A DNA stretch of 64,000 bases from the NCBI GenBank assembly GCA_020746105.1, contig CM036631.1:13082558-13146557 (forward strand), in the 5' to 3' direction. Of this stretch, positions 41,901-51,600 are shown piece by piece; the stretch's first letter is position 1; every line of letters begins with the position of its first letter. The notes below the pieces were generated by a model. The model had not been told where the DNA came from. It was given only the letters and a program-made list of their open reading frames with translations, and did no database searches. The DNA is from Trogon surrucura (Eukaryota > Chordata > Aves > Trogoniformes > Trogonidae). Made by a program: the position numbers and the translations under genes.

Positions 41901-42519
41901 TGGCTTATAGTTCTCATAAATAAGACAAAAGCTGAGAGGAGAGTTGAAATACAGAGAGGAAGCGTGAGATGCGCAGCAGATCAGGGAGAGGTTTGCAATC
42001 AAAGTGCTCTGACTCTCCTCTGTGACCTTTGTCAGTGCGCTGTCCCTGCTGCTCAGCTCTAGGAACAATGTACCCCCAAAGAAGTGTCATTTAATAGCTC
42101 CAGTTGAGGCGAGATCCGGCTGACGTGTGCAGATAACAACAAGAGATTTACCAGGTAGAAGAGTCTTTAAACCTTCACGGTTCAGGTTTGAGTCTTAGCT
42201 GTCATTCACAGATAGTTATAATGGATTCTTACAGTGAAGATTGCCCATGGATTAGATGATCTCTAAGGTCCCTTCCAGCCTAGGCCATTCCATGATACTA
42301 TGATAGTTATAATGGATTCTTGCAGTGAAGGCTTTCTCAAACCTTAGGAGTACGATAATTGGTTTTGTTTTTTTTTTCATTTTTCCCTAGGCAGCCTTAC
42401 GGAGACTAGCAGTTATGAGTCCTGATGGACTTGAAGATTCAGATTTTCAGCAGCTGGTAAAGCCCCGACTTGTGGATTCCTTTCTGCTATGCACAAATAT
42501 GGAAGAGAGCTTTGTATAA
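5797..42519 (+). CDS. INSC: INSC (inscuteable adaptor), C-terminal 301 residues in seven exons; partial gene
   Basis: Inscuteable is a cytoplasmic and cortical adaptor that links the Par3/aPKC polarity complex to LGN (GPSM2) and so orients the mitotic spindle in asymmetrically dividing epithelial and neural progenitors (family knowledge). Seven + strand exons splice in phase (0,0 / 0,1 / 1,0 / 0,1 / 1,1 / 1,0 / 0) to 906 nt ending in TAA. The product is helical and leucine/alanine-rich with armadillo-like repeats (for example [23 protein letters not shown] and [11 protein letters not shown], spaced about 40-60 residues apart). It ends in NMEESFV, where ESFV fits a class I PDZ ligand. I recognise the sequence from memory as vertebrate INSC; no search was run. 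Human INSC is roughly 580 residues, so about half is present. The start codon and N-terminal LGN-binding part lie upstream of the window. No frameshift or premature stop is seen, so the gene looks functional. Confidence 0.95.
11361..11457. repeat. A/C-rich low-complexity tract
   Basis: Runs of A interrupted by C, including an AAC repeat (aacaacaacaacaaaacaac). It may be an old retroposon tail, but no element body was recognised upstream. Confidence 0.8.
13349..13367. repeat. TAA microsatellite
   Basis: About six uninterrupted TAA units within INSC intron A-B. Confidence 0.9.
16227..16275 (-). mobile_element. Short CR1 LINE fragment, inverted
   Basis: The stretch gtaggaacaccttcaactag followed by atcaggttgctcagagcc matches the reverse-complement pattern of the CR1 3' region (internal to the tail). 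It is about 50 bp only, with no tail and no clear ends. Confidence 0.6.
17323..17339. repeat. A17 homopolymer
   Basis: Seventeen uninterrupted A within INSC intron A-B, with no recognisable retroposon body in front of it. Confidence 0.95.
21698..21721 (-). repeat. C-rich tract; G-quadruplex-capable on the - strand
   Basis: C5-A-C4-A-C13 on the + strand gives G13-T-G4-T-G5 on the - strand, which meets the usual four-run rule for a G-quadruplex with one-base loops. It lies in INSC intron A-B. Confidence 0.85.
22517..22553. repeat. T-rich homopolymer tract
   Basis: T11, then ccttc, then T18, within INSC intron A-B. No neighbouring retroposon was recognised. Confidence 0.9.
25018..25034. repeat. 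AAAT microsatellite
   Basis: Four AAAT units, about 490 bp upstream of exon B. Confidence 0.85.
25523..25694 (+). CDS. INSC: INSC coding exon B, residues 43-99 of the window product
   Basis: The acceptor is tttttccatag and the donor is a|gtaagt, close to ideal. The 172-bp exon encodes a segment beginning [15 protein letters not shown] and ending MEEILTALV. It then contributes the first base of a lysine codon completed by the next exon. An acidic and alanine-rich helix ([12 protein letters not shown]) is consistent with an armadillo repeat. It is separated from exon A by a 19.6-kb intron and from exon C by 1.3 kb. Confidence 0.96.
26235..26266. repeat. Short inverted repeat (hairpin) in INSC intron B-C
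   Basis: Arms tatcctgttct (26239-26249) and agaacaggata (26252-26262) are exactly complementary across a two-base centre. The pairing extends outward through one G-T and three further pairs. Confidence 0.85.
26518..26787 (+). mobile_element. CR1 LINE relic, 5'-truncated and internally deleted
   Basis: Its translation up to a stop near 26666 resembles the C-terminal part of CR1 ORF2: [15 protein letters not shown], then [20 protein letters not shown], then SCVQFW. The sequence then jumps directly at about 26658-26661 to the extreme 3' part (gtgtagatgtgatgcttagg ... ttttccaacctgaacgattc) and ends in the CR1 tail repeat of the attcta-tgattcta type. The intervening part of a normal CR1 3' region is missing. 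Orientation is + strand, the same as INSC. CR1 is a non-LTR retrotransposon of birds and reptiles; this copy is dead. Confidence 0.88.
26987..27165 (+). CDS. INSC: INSC coding exon C, residues 100-159 of the window product
   Basis: The exon starts after atttctag and ends before gtgagc. Its 179 bp complete the split lysine codon and encode [20 protein letters not shown], followed by [19 protein letters not shown] and, after a short linker, DTPYSRDQ. The alanine-rich helix and the following hydrophobic helix are the clearest armadillo-type repeat in the window. A T16 tract 45 bp upstream (26925-26940) may form part of the pyrimidine-rich splice region. A CR1 relic ends about 200 bp upstream of the acceptor. 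Confidence 0.97.
27424..27492 (+). mobile_element. Short CR1 LINE fragment
   Basis: The stretch ggcccagagaggctgtggaa followed by tctccacctttggagatagt and caaaacttgactggaca resembles the CR1 segment encoding the region just before the ORF2 C-terminus. It is only about 70 bp, + strand, with no tail. It lies 260 bp after exon C. Confidence 0.7.
33616..33716 (-). mobile_element. CR1 LINE 3' end, inverted
   Basis: Read on the + strand it begins aatcatagaatcacagaatg, then gcctaggctggaagggacct, then tagagatcgtttaatccaac, then cccctgtcatgggcaggga. This is the reverse complement of the typical avian CR1 3' end and tail. Similarity fades after about 33716. It shares its subfamily motif (cctaggc next to the ggaagggacctta block) with the copy at 42240. 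Confidence 0.92.
33853..33882. repeat. T-rich tract near the inverted CR1
   Basis: T9-c-T4-c-T14 or similar. It lies about 135 bp beyond the CR1 relic in intron C-D, with no direct link to it. Confidence 0.85.
36767..36833 (+). CDS. INSC: INSC coding exon D, residues 160-181 of the window product
   Basis: A short 67-bp exon between tttttaataacag and gtatgt. It encodes [20 protein letters not shown], then G, N and the first base of a glycine codon. The helix [11 protein letters not shown] is a canonical armadillo H3-like helix, and the frame continues cleanly into exon E. At 22 codons it is too short to notice as an open frame; it was found by following the phase from exon C. Confidence 0.95.
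36834..39484 (+). other. INSC: INSC intron D-E, 2.7 kb
   Basis: Begins gtatgt and ends cttctag. Two overlapping frames near 37940-38323 look coding-like on both strands but match nothing recognised, and they carry no matching phase for INSC. There is a small palindrome, ctacccttcagggtag, near 39133. Nothing else was identified. Confidence 0.85.
39485..39640 (+). CDS. INSC: INSC coding exon E, residues 182-233 of the window product
   Basis: The acceptor is catccttctag and the donor is gtaagg. The 156-bp exon completes the split glycine and encodes [17 protein letters not shown], then a helix [20 protein letters not shown], then [14 protein letters not shown]. It ends one base into a cysteine codon that exon F completes. 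The open frame runs 26 further codons past the donor to a stop at 39721-39723, so intron retention would make a different, shorter tail. Confidence 0.96.
39641..40295 (+). other. INSC: INSC intron E-F, 0.66 kb
   Basis: Begins gtaagg and ends cattcag. The first 80 bases remain open in frame with exon E before the stop at 39721. No repeats were recognised. Confidence 0.88.
40296..40372 (+). CDS. INSC: INSC coding exon F, residues 234-259 of the window product
   Basis: The exon follows cttttgtgcattcag and precedes gtaggt. Its 77 bp complete the split cysteine codon and encode [18 protein letters not shown] followed by SVLVACL. It ends in phase 0, joining directly to the AALRRLA helix of the last exon, so the helix VLVACLAALRRLA spans the splice junction. 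Confidence 0.96.
42211..42330. repeat. 29-bp direct repeats flanking a CR1 fragment
   Basis: Copies at 42211-42239 and 42302-42330 begin gatagttataatggattctt and end cagtgaag. They differ only at one base (ttacag versus ttgcag). They bracket the CR1 fragment exactly and are read as a long target-site duplication. Confidence 0.9.
42240..42301 (+). mobile_element. Minimal CR1 LINE 3' end with flanking direct repeats
   Basis: About 62 bp of CR1 3' terminus in + orientation (ggattagatgatctctaagg, then tcccttccagcctaggccat, then tccatgatactat). It is the same subfamily as the inverted copy at 33616. It is flanked by 29-bp direct repeats (42211-42239 and 42302-42330) differing at one base, apparently the duplicated target. 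It lies 60-90 bp before the last INSC splice acceptor. Confidence 0.88.
42391..42519 (+). CDS. INSC: INSC last coding exon G with stop codon; C-terminal PDZ ligand
   Basis: The acceptor is a pyrimidine-rich stretch ending tttttccctag. The frame encodes [20 protein letters not shown], then [20 protein letters not shown], then FV and TAA at 42517-42519. The final four residues E-S-F-V fit the class I PDZ ligand pattern (S/T-x-hydrophobic). This fits the known association of inscuteable with PDZ-containing polarity proteins such as Par3 (the partner is inferred here). A small CR1 insertion with flanking duplication ends 60 bp before this exon. Confidence 0.97.
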   Translation, partial: AALRRLAVMSPDGLEDSDFQQLVKPRLVDSFLLCTNMEESFV

Positions 42520-42954
42520 ATGTGAGCCAAAAAACTCTGAAAAATAATGAAAAAGAGAGGTATACAGTGAGATAATGAATAGACAATTTTGATTAGTTTT
42601 AGTCCTGCTATTTATGACTTATTTATTTTGATGCCATGAACACAGGGTTTGCAGAAGCCAAGAAATAGAATGAGCAAACTTGTTTTAGTGGTTTGTGAAG
42701 GTAATTTGTTATTTTCCTGCCAAGACACATCAATAGACCTTATCACTGCGATCTAACAAAATGTTGTTGTCTTGTTTGATATAGTTGAGTCAAAGTAACA
42801 AAGCCAAGAATGTGGTGCTCTGATGTTAAATACTTCTAGAAATGTTTTATCGCTGATGAACATTTTGCAGTTTTTTTACAGAAATGTTTTAGTCTCATGC
42901 ATTTGTTGCACGAGAAGGAAAATATTCCTTAAAGCTGCACGTATATACTTGGAA

Positions 42955-42990
42955 ATTAAAGGGATGTTGCAGTCTGAGTCCAGTTCTTAA
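42955..42990 (+). terminator. INSC: Candidate proximal poly(A) signal of INSC
   Basis: ATTAAA at 42955-42960 is followed by gggatgttgcagtctgagtc, a moderately TG-rich region. If used, it would give a 3' UTR of only about 0.45 kb. It is weaker than the distal site by sequence. Confidence 0.3.
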
Positions 42991-43414
42991 CTGTTGTTAT
43001 TTTTTAATGGATTACGAAAATACGTTAACTGTGATTAACTGGGAAAATTTTTCAGAAAATTTTCAGATACTGTCTTGGGATGATGTTGGGGAACATTCTT
43101 AAGCTGTATAAGGATGTGCTCCACACTTGCAGACAGCTCTTTTATTTATATTTACTGAAATTTCCTAAAGAAATTGAGAGAATTCTACAGAAATCTTTAT
43201 GAAATCAGACATACATCATCAATGTGAAGGTATTCACTTAAGATTTATGATTATTACACACTAATAATTTTTCCTCCTTTCCAAACCTTACAAAAAAGAG
43301 AAGTGAGCGTGCCCAGACATGTTTTTAATATTCAAGCTACTAGTTTTGTGAAAAGTTGTGCATGCATACACTAAATAATCAGAACAGATATATTAAATGT
43401 AACTTGAATTTCCA

Positions 43415-43456
43415 TTTCTAACTAGTCCTGTATTTTTCTAACTAGTCCTGTATTTC
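43415..43456. repeat. 20-bp tandem duplication in the probable 3' UTR
   Basis: Two copies of a unit ctaactagtcctgtattttt at period 20, nearly identical, about 0.9 kb after the INSC stop codon. Confidence 0.9.
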
Positions 43457-45591
43457 TAAAACTGAGACATCCAGGAGCTCTTCGAGTTGACAAAAGGAGA
43501 TTTTTACCAAAGGATAACAACAAGAACAGAGTTGATTTTTAAAATAGATTTTTTTATGAACACTTCTCTTAAAATTTGCCTTTTTCTTTTTGTGAAGAAA
43601 CCATATAAATTTAAAATTACTCAACCAAAAATATATTGTTTTTCCCCATAACTTCCCACAAAGCTTTCTGCAGCTTATGAAAGTGTATGTATTTTTTTCT
43701 TGATGACTTGTAACTGTTGCTCTGGATCATTTTATGATCCACAGCTTTAGGGTACTTGGACATCTGCCAAAAAAGTGAGTACATTTCTTCTTTACTGTAC
43801 TTACTTTGTAGATACGTTAAGCAGCTTAATTCATTAACGTTTATTTAGTATTATGTGGTGTTTAGATGAAAGGCACCAGGAAATTGCTTAAGCTGATTGC
43901 CTTTTGCATTTTCTGTGTCAGAGAAACCTGTCCTGCTTCAAGTAGGGGCACATGGTGGTTACTTTCTTCTCCCCTCACATACGTAGGTTAAGAAGTCTCT
44001 GCCTTAACATTTCTTCCCTGCGATCTCTTCATTTAACTATAAACTCAGTCCTGACTGAAGTTTTAAAACATTAGAAACCATACAGTGACCTCTGTCAGAA
44101 GCAGCTACTCAAAGATAAGCACTGAATCAGACGTTTCACAGATGTAATTTTCTAGTAAAAGCAGTGATGAATTCCACTTTGTTTGCTTACTTTGAGCTCC
44201 CTAAACTTCTGAGATTGTTAAGATGTGTGGTACTGTACAGCTTTAAAAATATTGTACAAGATGGACTTTAACACTTTCCTCACTAAGCAGAAATACGTGC
44301 ATGAACCATGGATGACTTAACTGTTAAAATCAGCATTCTTGCTATAAACAATGAACTCGTAAATCTCATTAAAAAAAGAACTCAATAAAGTCCCATTGCT
44401 CTCATGCTGACAGCATGATAGTCCCTAATGGAATACAACACCTAAATTCTGTTGTGAATGTGCTGTACCAAACTTTGTTCTATCAGCTGCAAGTTACACC
44501 AGAGATGAGAGTTTGTAGGGGTGGTAGGGTTTATCCTTAAAAAAATGTCTGCACATATAAAGTGAACAAAAGTAGCAATTAAGAAAATACCATTACCTCC
44601 CATGATGTTTTAAAGTCGTCTCTAATAGGCCAATTAAATATTCGGTGAGCAGCCCAGAAGTAATGAATGAGTCTGATTTGCTCTCAGAAACAATAATGTG
44701 AATCCACACCAACTGATTTTACTACAGATGCTCTCAATCTGTGAATATGTGGCCATAATTCTAGGTCCATACTGCCCGTTTACATGTGTTCATATTATGA
44801 ATGTGGCTGTTTACAGAAACAAAATACATTTAGGTGGATCTCATATTTGTAGTAGAAAAATATGTCTTGAAAGAGCCAGTTCAGACTTGTTATCACCGAA
44901 GTGTCATCAAAACCATTTTTCATAGATCTGAATTTTTCACCTCAAGTTGTGCACTTTATTTTTGTATATGCTAAAGTTTATGAGAAAACAATCATACCTC
45001 TTCCTTTCCTCTTAATTAACTTGGAAATAAAAAGTCATTAAAAATACTGAAATATTATTTTCTCATTACTTTGGAATGAATTCCAGATCAGAAGTGTTTT
45101 CTTTGAAAGTGACTTTTCTTTTTTTAAACCAAACCCAAAGAAATAGTTTAAACCAGAATAAGTATGTTTGATTTCAATGTAGTATGAAAAAAAAATATTT
45201 CATATCAAAAGATTTTCACCTGAACATGTATTTTGGTGTTGGACTCCCTCTATATATACATATACAGTTAGTCGAGTGAAGTACAGTACGTGTAATACAT
45301 TTACATACTATTTCATATATGTGGACTCCCTGACTGCGTGTAGGTTAGGTATTAGCTTAATCATTCTGGAAACTGAATGTTAATGCTTGTCGAAAATGTT
45401 GTAGTTTGTTTTATTTGAATTTTTCTAAATGTTTTAGATTTTGTATGAAAGGACAGGTTTTAGACAAATGTGAACTGCAAGATTCTTTGTAACTTTGATT
45501 TACATTCCAGTGACTTTAGACAATGTATTTAAATTTCAGCTCTAGTTTGAACTGTTTACAGATATTTGGGGCCCAGATGTTTCATTCATAG

Positions 45592-45625
45592 AATAAATTC
45601 TTTTTCTCAGCTTATTGTGTGTTCT
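45592..45625 (+). terminator. INSC: Candidate distal poly(A) signal of INSC
   Basis: AATAAA at 45592-45597 is followed by a T-rich stretch and then a TG-rich downstream element at about 45613-45625, the arrangement expected for cleavage and polyadenylation. It lies 3.07 kb after the INSC stop codon on the same strand. Confidence 0.55.
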
Positions 45626-48600
45626 GTACATGAATCATTTGTGTGGAATGTTACTTGTCTTACCTGTTCTGTTTAAAATAATATTTGTATCTACAAGGGA
45701 TAATATAATGTCTTGGTAAATTGGATGTCTTACCTACTTTTCAGGGTTGCCCGTTAGTATCCAAAAGACAGGACATGGTCTGGAGGGTGTCACGTTGCCC
45801 TAATATGAGACTGATTCTGGTATCTCACATGGCTTGTTGCAAATATGTATGTTTACCGTCTCTTTTTATATAGCAGCAATGAACAGTCAAAATAACATTG
45901 GTCATGTCCAAGCACATTTTCAGCTGCAGCATTCATTCAAAAAGAACTGCTGAATTCAGACTTTTATTCTATTGATACATCTATTGTATCTGAGCACCCT
46001 TTTCATGTGGCAACACCTTTGGCGCTTGTCATGCTGAAATATGAAGTTCTGCCTTCTTCAATTATCCGTTGATCACCTTCGTAATTTGTTCAGGTATCTC
46101 ATTGCGTATCAACAAGAAAATGTCCCCCATCTGAGACATTTTTCTGATAACACAGTTTTGATTCTTACTGATGGTAAACGATATATTTAAGGACTTATTT
46201 GTGGCCACTCATGTAAAAGATCTTTCTTTGTATGCTGAAATCTGCCCATCAATTTCAGGTCCAGCTTCCACACTAGTCCCACAAAAGCTCACCTGATGGT
46301 ACTGCAGCTGGAGTCTCATAAATTAGAAATTTAGGACTTTCTCTGCAGTGTTTGTTACATGCCTAATGTCTTTCTAAATGGATTAGTTCTCTTATAGGTC
46401 ATCATACTGCTACCTAGAGCAGATAAATTCATCTGGTTTTAGTTGAACAGAGTCAAAAACACATCGAACTCTTCCTGCCCTCCCTCCTCTTGGTTTAGAA
46501 CTTCAGCTCACCTTTTTTCTTGCAATTGTCAATGATTAATTGTGAATGATCTGTGAAGCATTAAATGGATTAAATGGAAACATTAAATGATATATTAACT
46601 ATGCATTGTCCTACTAACCATGAAACCAGAACACATGTAGTGGAATCACGGTGAGCAGAGGAAAGATATTAATGCACCATGAATTTGTTAATAGTGGAGA
46701 GGAGGAGTGTTACTTTGTCAGGTAGGAAGAGTATTCCTGGTGAAAGAAGAATAAGTCTTTTTACCAGGATCTTGAGGGGAGGCACAAGAGCAACAGAAAA
46801 TTTACAAGACTGAAATACTGAGTCTGGAATTGCCTAAATCAATAAAATGCCTACTTTTATTTGGAGAATGGCACCTATTAGTTAACTTTCCCTTTCACCA
46901 AAAAAAATGAGGGGTAAGAGGGGAGATGTAGCTGTTTTAATTCTGATTTAAATGTTCTAAGTTGGTGGGGGCAATAATTGAAAAGACTGTTGGAAATATC
47001 ACTAAAGCATGGTTTTGGTACAGAGGTGTTGTTGACATCAGGATCTCAGACTTCAAGTATTTTGAATTAGTTCTCAGACATGTTTGAGTTAGAACTAGGA
47101 AAGAAAAACTGTGGTTTACAGAAGAGCCACAGTAGTAACAAGTTAAAAATTCTTTAACTGTTACTTTATTTTCTAGGGTCTTGCTGCAAATGAATAAATA
47201 CACCAGGTCATTCTCTGGTGAGTGTCAATGGACAAATTATGTATTTTATTAAGATTCTGAGGCTAGTTATTCTAATTTAAAATATTTCTAAGTCTTAGCT
47301 GTATTCAGTACACTAAAATATGGCTGCTGGTAAGCAAAAATTTTCAAAGTATGAAATATTTCTTTGAATAAATTTCAGTTTAGCTGTTCTTCTAAGGCCT
47401 AGTGACTGCAGTAGTAGAATAACTTTCTCAGTTACAAACCGTCCTGAAACAAGCCTTCACTGTCCAGTGACTCTTAGCAGTTCTAGATACTCCGTTTGCC
47501 TTTGTGTAAGATTTTACCAAACAGATTCTCCTATTTTCTTTTCTTTCAGGACATTTCACAGAGGTTGTATGTCCCTTTTCAATTTCAGTCCAGACACTCC
47601 AGTGTCAACGGACAAAAGAAAATGCAGTTTCACCCAGTGGCTACTTTTTCAGTCACAGGCAAGTGAACAAACATCATGTGGCTTTACTTGTGGCAGTTTG
47701 TAGTCCTGCCCTGCAAACTGACAGTCTGTTTCACGTGGGAAACCAAGAGTCAGGAAACGTGTGAAGTACAAGCAAGAACAAATGTCTTGCTGAAAGTGCT
47801 TTCCTCTGCTGAAGATTCAACCAAGTCTCTTCATTTGGAGAATGCTCGATGGCCTCTTATGAGTTCAGGTGTCTATTGCCTTCATTTGGTATCCATTCAT
47901 TTGGACTTGCTTACTTTTTAAAAAAAACCTCGAGTGGTAACTTCTCTCTGTTCACATTAGGACAGCTGAGAGCTGCAGCCCTGTGGATTATTCTGATTTT
48001 GTCTGCATACCTCTTTTTTTCCACTTTGTTTGTAACTCTTGTCTGCTGAAGAACCATCTTCCTTACTATTTGTTTGCTCTGAAATCTAAAAAACTGCAAC
48101 CAAACTCACTGAATAACTAATATACTTCTGCTGTGTACTGACAGCATTATTTTAGTAGTATTAAAGCATTTTCTAGAATGCTTAATAATTAGGCAATTTT
48201 GTCAGGGGCAATTGCTCATATCATTCTCCCTCAGTCACATACTTCTAGTCAAGTCAATGAACTGCTTGTAATAGTGCAAATAAAAAGAATTTTTTCAAGC
48301 TTAACTTAGTTTTGAACAAGGGAGCAATTTTAAAATCTTAACATGAAGATTTGATTTTTTTTTGAAGAGAAAGCAGTCAGAAGAATCTTACAAAAAGTCA
48401 ATCCTCATGTAGCAGCCCGAAGTTTTACCATAGGCTGCATTTTACTCTGTTTCTTGAGAAGGAGTACAATGTTGCTATTGTTCAGTTTCATGTTAGTTCT
48501 GGCTGCTATTCTCCAAATCCCATGGACAATACAGTAATCTAGAGGCCCCTTTACAGCTGGGTGGGAAAGGAATTGAAACAATAATGTTTTAAATATTCTT

Positions 48601-51600
48601 TAAAGCGCTTGATAATTTAACTCGTTCAAGTGACCCCAGTCACATGAATAACGACATTTTAAAAAGTCTTAGTGCTGCATTTGAATCTTATCCCACTTCC
48701 TAAACCATCTAAAAGCCATTTTTCCTCACATGTGTAATGTCTCTAGTCAGTTTGGCTGTTTTAATCTGGGTGAAATCTGAATAAGATGTAAGTCATCTAC
48801 AGACCTGCAAATGAACCTTCCTGAAATCTTGAAACCACTGTTGCACTCATCAGAAATATTTGATCATTTTGCACTGCTCTGCATCCAAATTCTCTTCCAA
48901 GTCTTAAAGGATGAATGTAGCCAGAGAACCAGCTTCTCTTGGGGCCATCTGGTCACATTAAAAACAATCACATAAAACATTTTTTTGCCCTGGGAGTTGT
49001 TGAGGATTATTTCTGTCTTCCAGTATTCACTAAGAAAACGAAAAATTTTGTCTCTAAAGACAAAGAATATTAAATTCTCCAGAAAATAAAGCTTAGAGTA
49101 CAGAATTTTTCTGTAGCAGGGTAAGTTTTGCTTAGGTTGGTTTTATGTATTATCATATTCTGTGGAATTGAGTTCCTTACAAAAGAACGGTGTAAATATT
49201 ATTTTTTATTTACCCATAATGCAGATAAATATAAAGTGATGAATTGTTATTAATTTTATACACAATGAAAGATGCTCGAGCTGTCAGATGCAAGGAGTCA
49301 AGATGAGTATCTGCAAATGAATATCCATTGGCATTGTGTCTCCTTGGTTAAAGATCCAGATTTCAGTTGGCCTTGAATTTAACCTGATAGTTATTTTAAA
49401 ATATATACTCCCATGGAGACTTAGTGTGCAAATGGGAAGGGAAAGTACCAGTTATCTCTGTCTGGCTGCAGCTGACCAGGAGGAGGATGAGGTCTCTTCC
49501 ATTACACGGGAACTCTAGGCCTTGATCCCAATGAGAGTGGAGAAAAACGTAGCCATGAAAACCAGGTGAACTGAAGCACGAGGGCTCATTTTTCATGGAA
49601 GACGTGGATAACAGCAAGTGAAAGTTGAACTGAACCCAAGAGTTTAGGAAGGAGACATTACTGGGGCTTCTTAAAATTTGGGAAACTAAAGTGAATGAAT
49701 GCTGCAGGGACTGGATATGAACAGTAGAGGTAGAAAACCAACAGTAGTCACAACGAGGGCTATAGTTGTAATCAAAATACTGTTGAAAACCTTGATATTT
49801 ATGAAGTATCAAATGACATGGGAAAAATTACTAGGGCACTAGATACTGTTTTGTATTAGCAATGACGTCACTTCACAAAAGCCTGCATATGTTCTGGTTT
49901 ACAAGTGGCCTGAATTCTATAAGCTCAATAATTCATTGACACAGATTAGAAAAATGGATATATTCTTTTTCTGTCAAAACACACAGATGTAACCCGAAGC
50001 AAAATGAGTCCTTCTGCTTTCTGAACCCATGATGTACTGCAAACTGGGTTTTCAAAAGCTTCTTTTAGGTGTACTTAAGGACTTGCTGGGGGAGAAGTGG
50101 TGACATCTACTGGAATTTTAAAACACTTCATCATATGTTTCCAAGGCTACAAGTGAGACATACTTGGTTTAGGTCTAAAGTTGGATGAATAATGCAGAAA
50201 AGATTTCTGCTTATATTTGTGCAAATTTGGAAGCAAATCTTCAGCCATCTTGGGGTTGCTTTTGGTGTCACTTCCTGCACACACTCATAGTTATTAAGCT
50301 TTAATCGCATAACTGTTGGCAGAAAATAAGTGTTAAACTCACACAGGAGTACTATGAAAAGTGAATTTCTAATGTGTGTTTTGTAAGCCTATGTACAACA
50401 AAGCTGATTCCATGAGTTATGTTCATTAGACTGGAGGATGGAAACAATATTAAGTGATTTGTGGGACCAACAACAACTGAAGAGTGAGTTTGTGCTTAGA
50501 GTAGTAACCCCTTACTTTAAAAGAAATCTTAAAAAAATTCAGTGAGGATGGAATATGTGAAGCAAATTGCAACTCACTCCCTACATTTCATGGAAAGAAG
50601 GAAGAAAACTCATCCATCATTAAATACATTCATTAAAAATTATTCACTCAGATCCATTTAAACCACGTTCTAACTTTAATCTCTTGATTTCTTGGGGCTA
50701 CATTTTGATGTGCACTGCATGCCTGATACAAATGTGAAGGCTTTTCTTGCATCCTGATGTAGGTTACTTGGACCTTGGGACAGGGTCTGCAGGAGCAACA
50801 GGGTTATACATCTGCTTCTCTCCCCTCAGAAGGGAGCGTGCCGAGGGGAGGGAAAGGGTGATGGGATTGCAGAAGATGAAGCAATTCCTCTTAGTGCTAA
50901 AAACTCCTCCAAGCAGTTTGCTAGGAGTGCCTGGGGGGGTTGAGGGTTTCCCAAAATTTTACTACTGTGAACCAGCAATAAGTAATTCCTTCTGGGACAA
51001 GGCAGACGTAGGCAATAAATTGGCCGTTGAAATGTACCTTTGAGGTGTGTTTCCCAATGTTATCTGTGTGCTACTGCAATTTACCTATCCCATCCCTTTC
51101 ATCCCTATGTCTAATCTTGAATCCTTAAAATCCAAGAGTTTATGACTTTACAAAGTGTATGACTCAATTGCATGATGTTGTTGTGCCATACAATTAAAAA
51201 TCATAGAAAGTAAGGAGTAGGAGTTTTCCTGATCACCTTAAACTAAAAGCCAAATTACCAATGTCTAGAATACTTCCACAGGCTCTCAGAAATTCTCTCT
51301 TTTACCTGGCACTTTTCATTTTCAGTCTTTGCATATAATGGACTAAAATTGTGTGATTTCTGGTGAGTAATGTTCAATGACTGTTCAGTGTCCTATTCAA
51401 AATTACCTAGTGGAGTCAAACTCATCTTTCTAGTACAAAATGTAGTTGTTGGTAGACCCTGCAGCACTTAAATTTTTCTACAATATTTAGAGTAACAGGC
51501 ACAAGAATTACACAGGGAAAAATGGAGAACGATGCTCCTTGAAGTCCCATCATCATTATTCATTCTCTACTGAGAACTGTTTCAAACATTGCATGTAGCT

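Larger units (their letters stand above)
40373..42390 (+). other. INSC: INSC intron F-G, 2.0 kb
   Basis: Begins gtaggt and ends ccctag. A relatively GC-rich block at about 40810-41000 is unassigned. A tiny CR1 insertion with a 29-bp flanking duplication lies at 42211-42330, just before the acceptor. Confidence 0.88.
42520..45612 (+). other. INSC: Probable INSC 3' untranslated region
   Basis: AT-rich sequence without coding potential follows the stop codon. The best poly(A) signal is AATAAA at 45592-45597, followed within about 20 bases by a TG-rich stretch (ttgtgtgttctgt, about 45613-45625). Cleavage near 45605-45615 is therefore likely. Earlier candidates are ATTAAA at 42955 and AATAAA at 44384 and 45026, each with a weaker downstream element. 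The UTR end is inferred; a shorter 3' end near 42.97 kb is possible. Confidence 0.55.

Noticed and set aside
44384..44389. AATAAA as a possible INSC poly(A) signal
   Set aside because: No TG-rich element follows within the usual distance; the site at 45592 is better.
49396..49812. 138-codon open frame on the - strand in intergenic DNA
   Set aside because: No recognisable motif and no homolog that I know; overlapping frames on the other strand are equally open. Chance frame.
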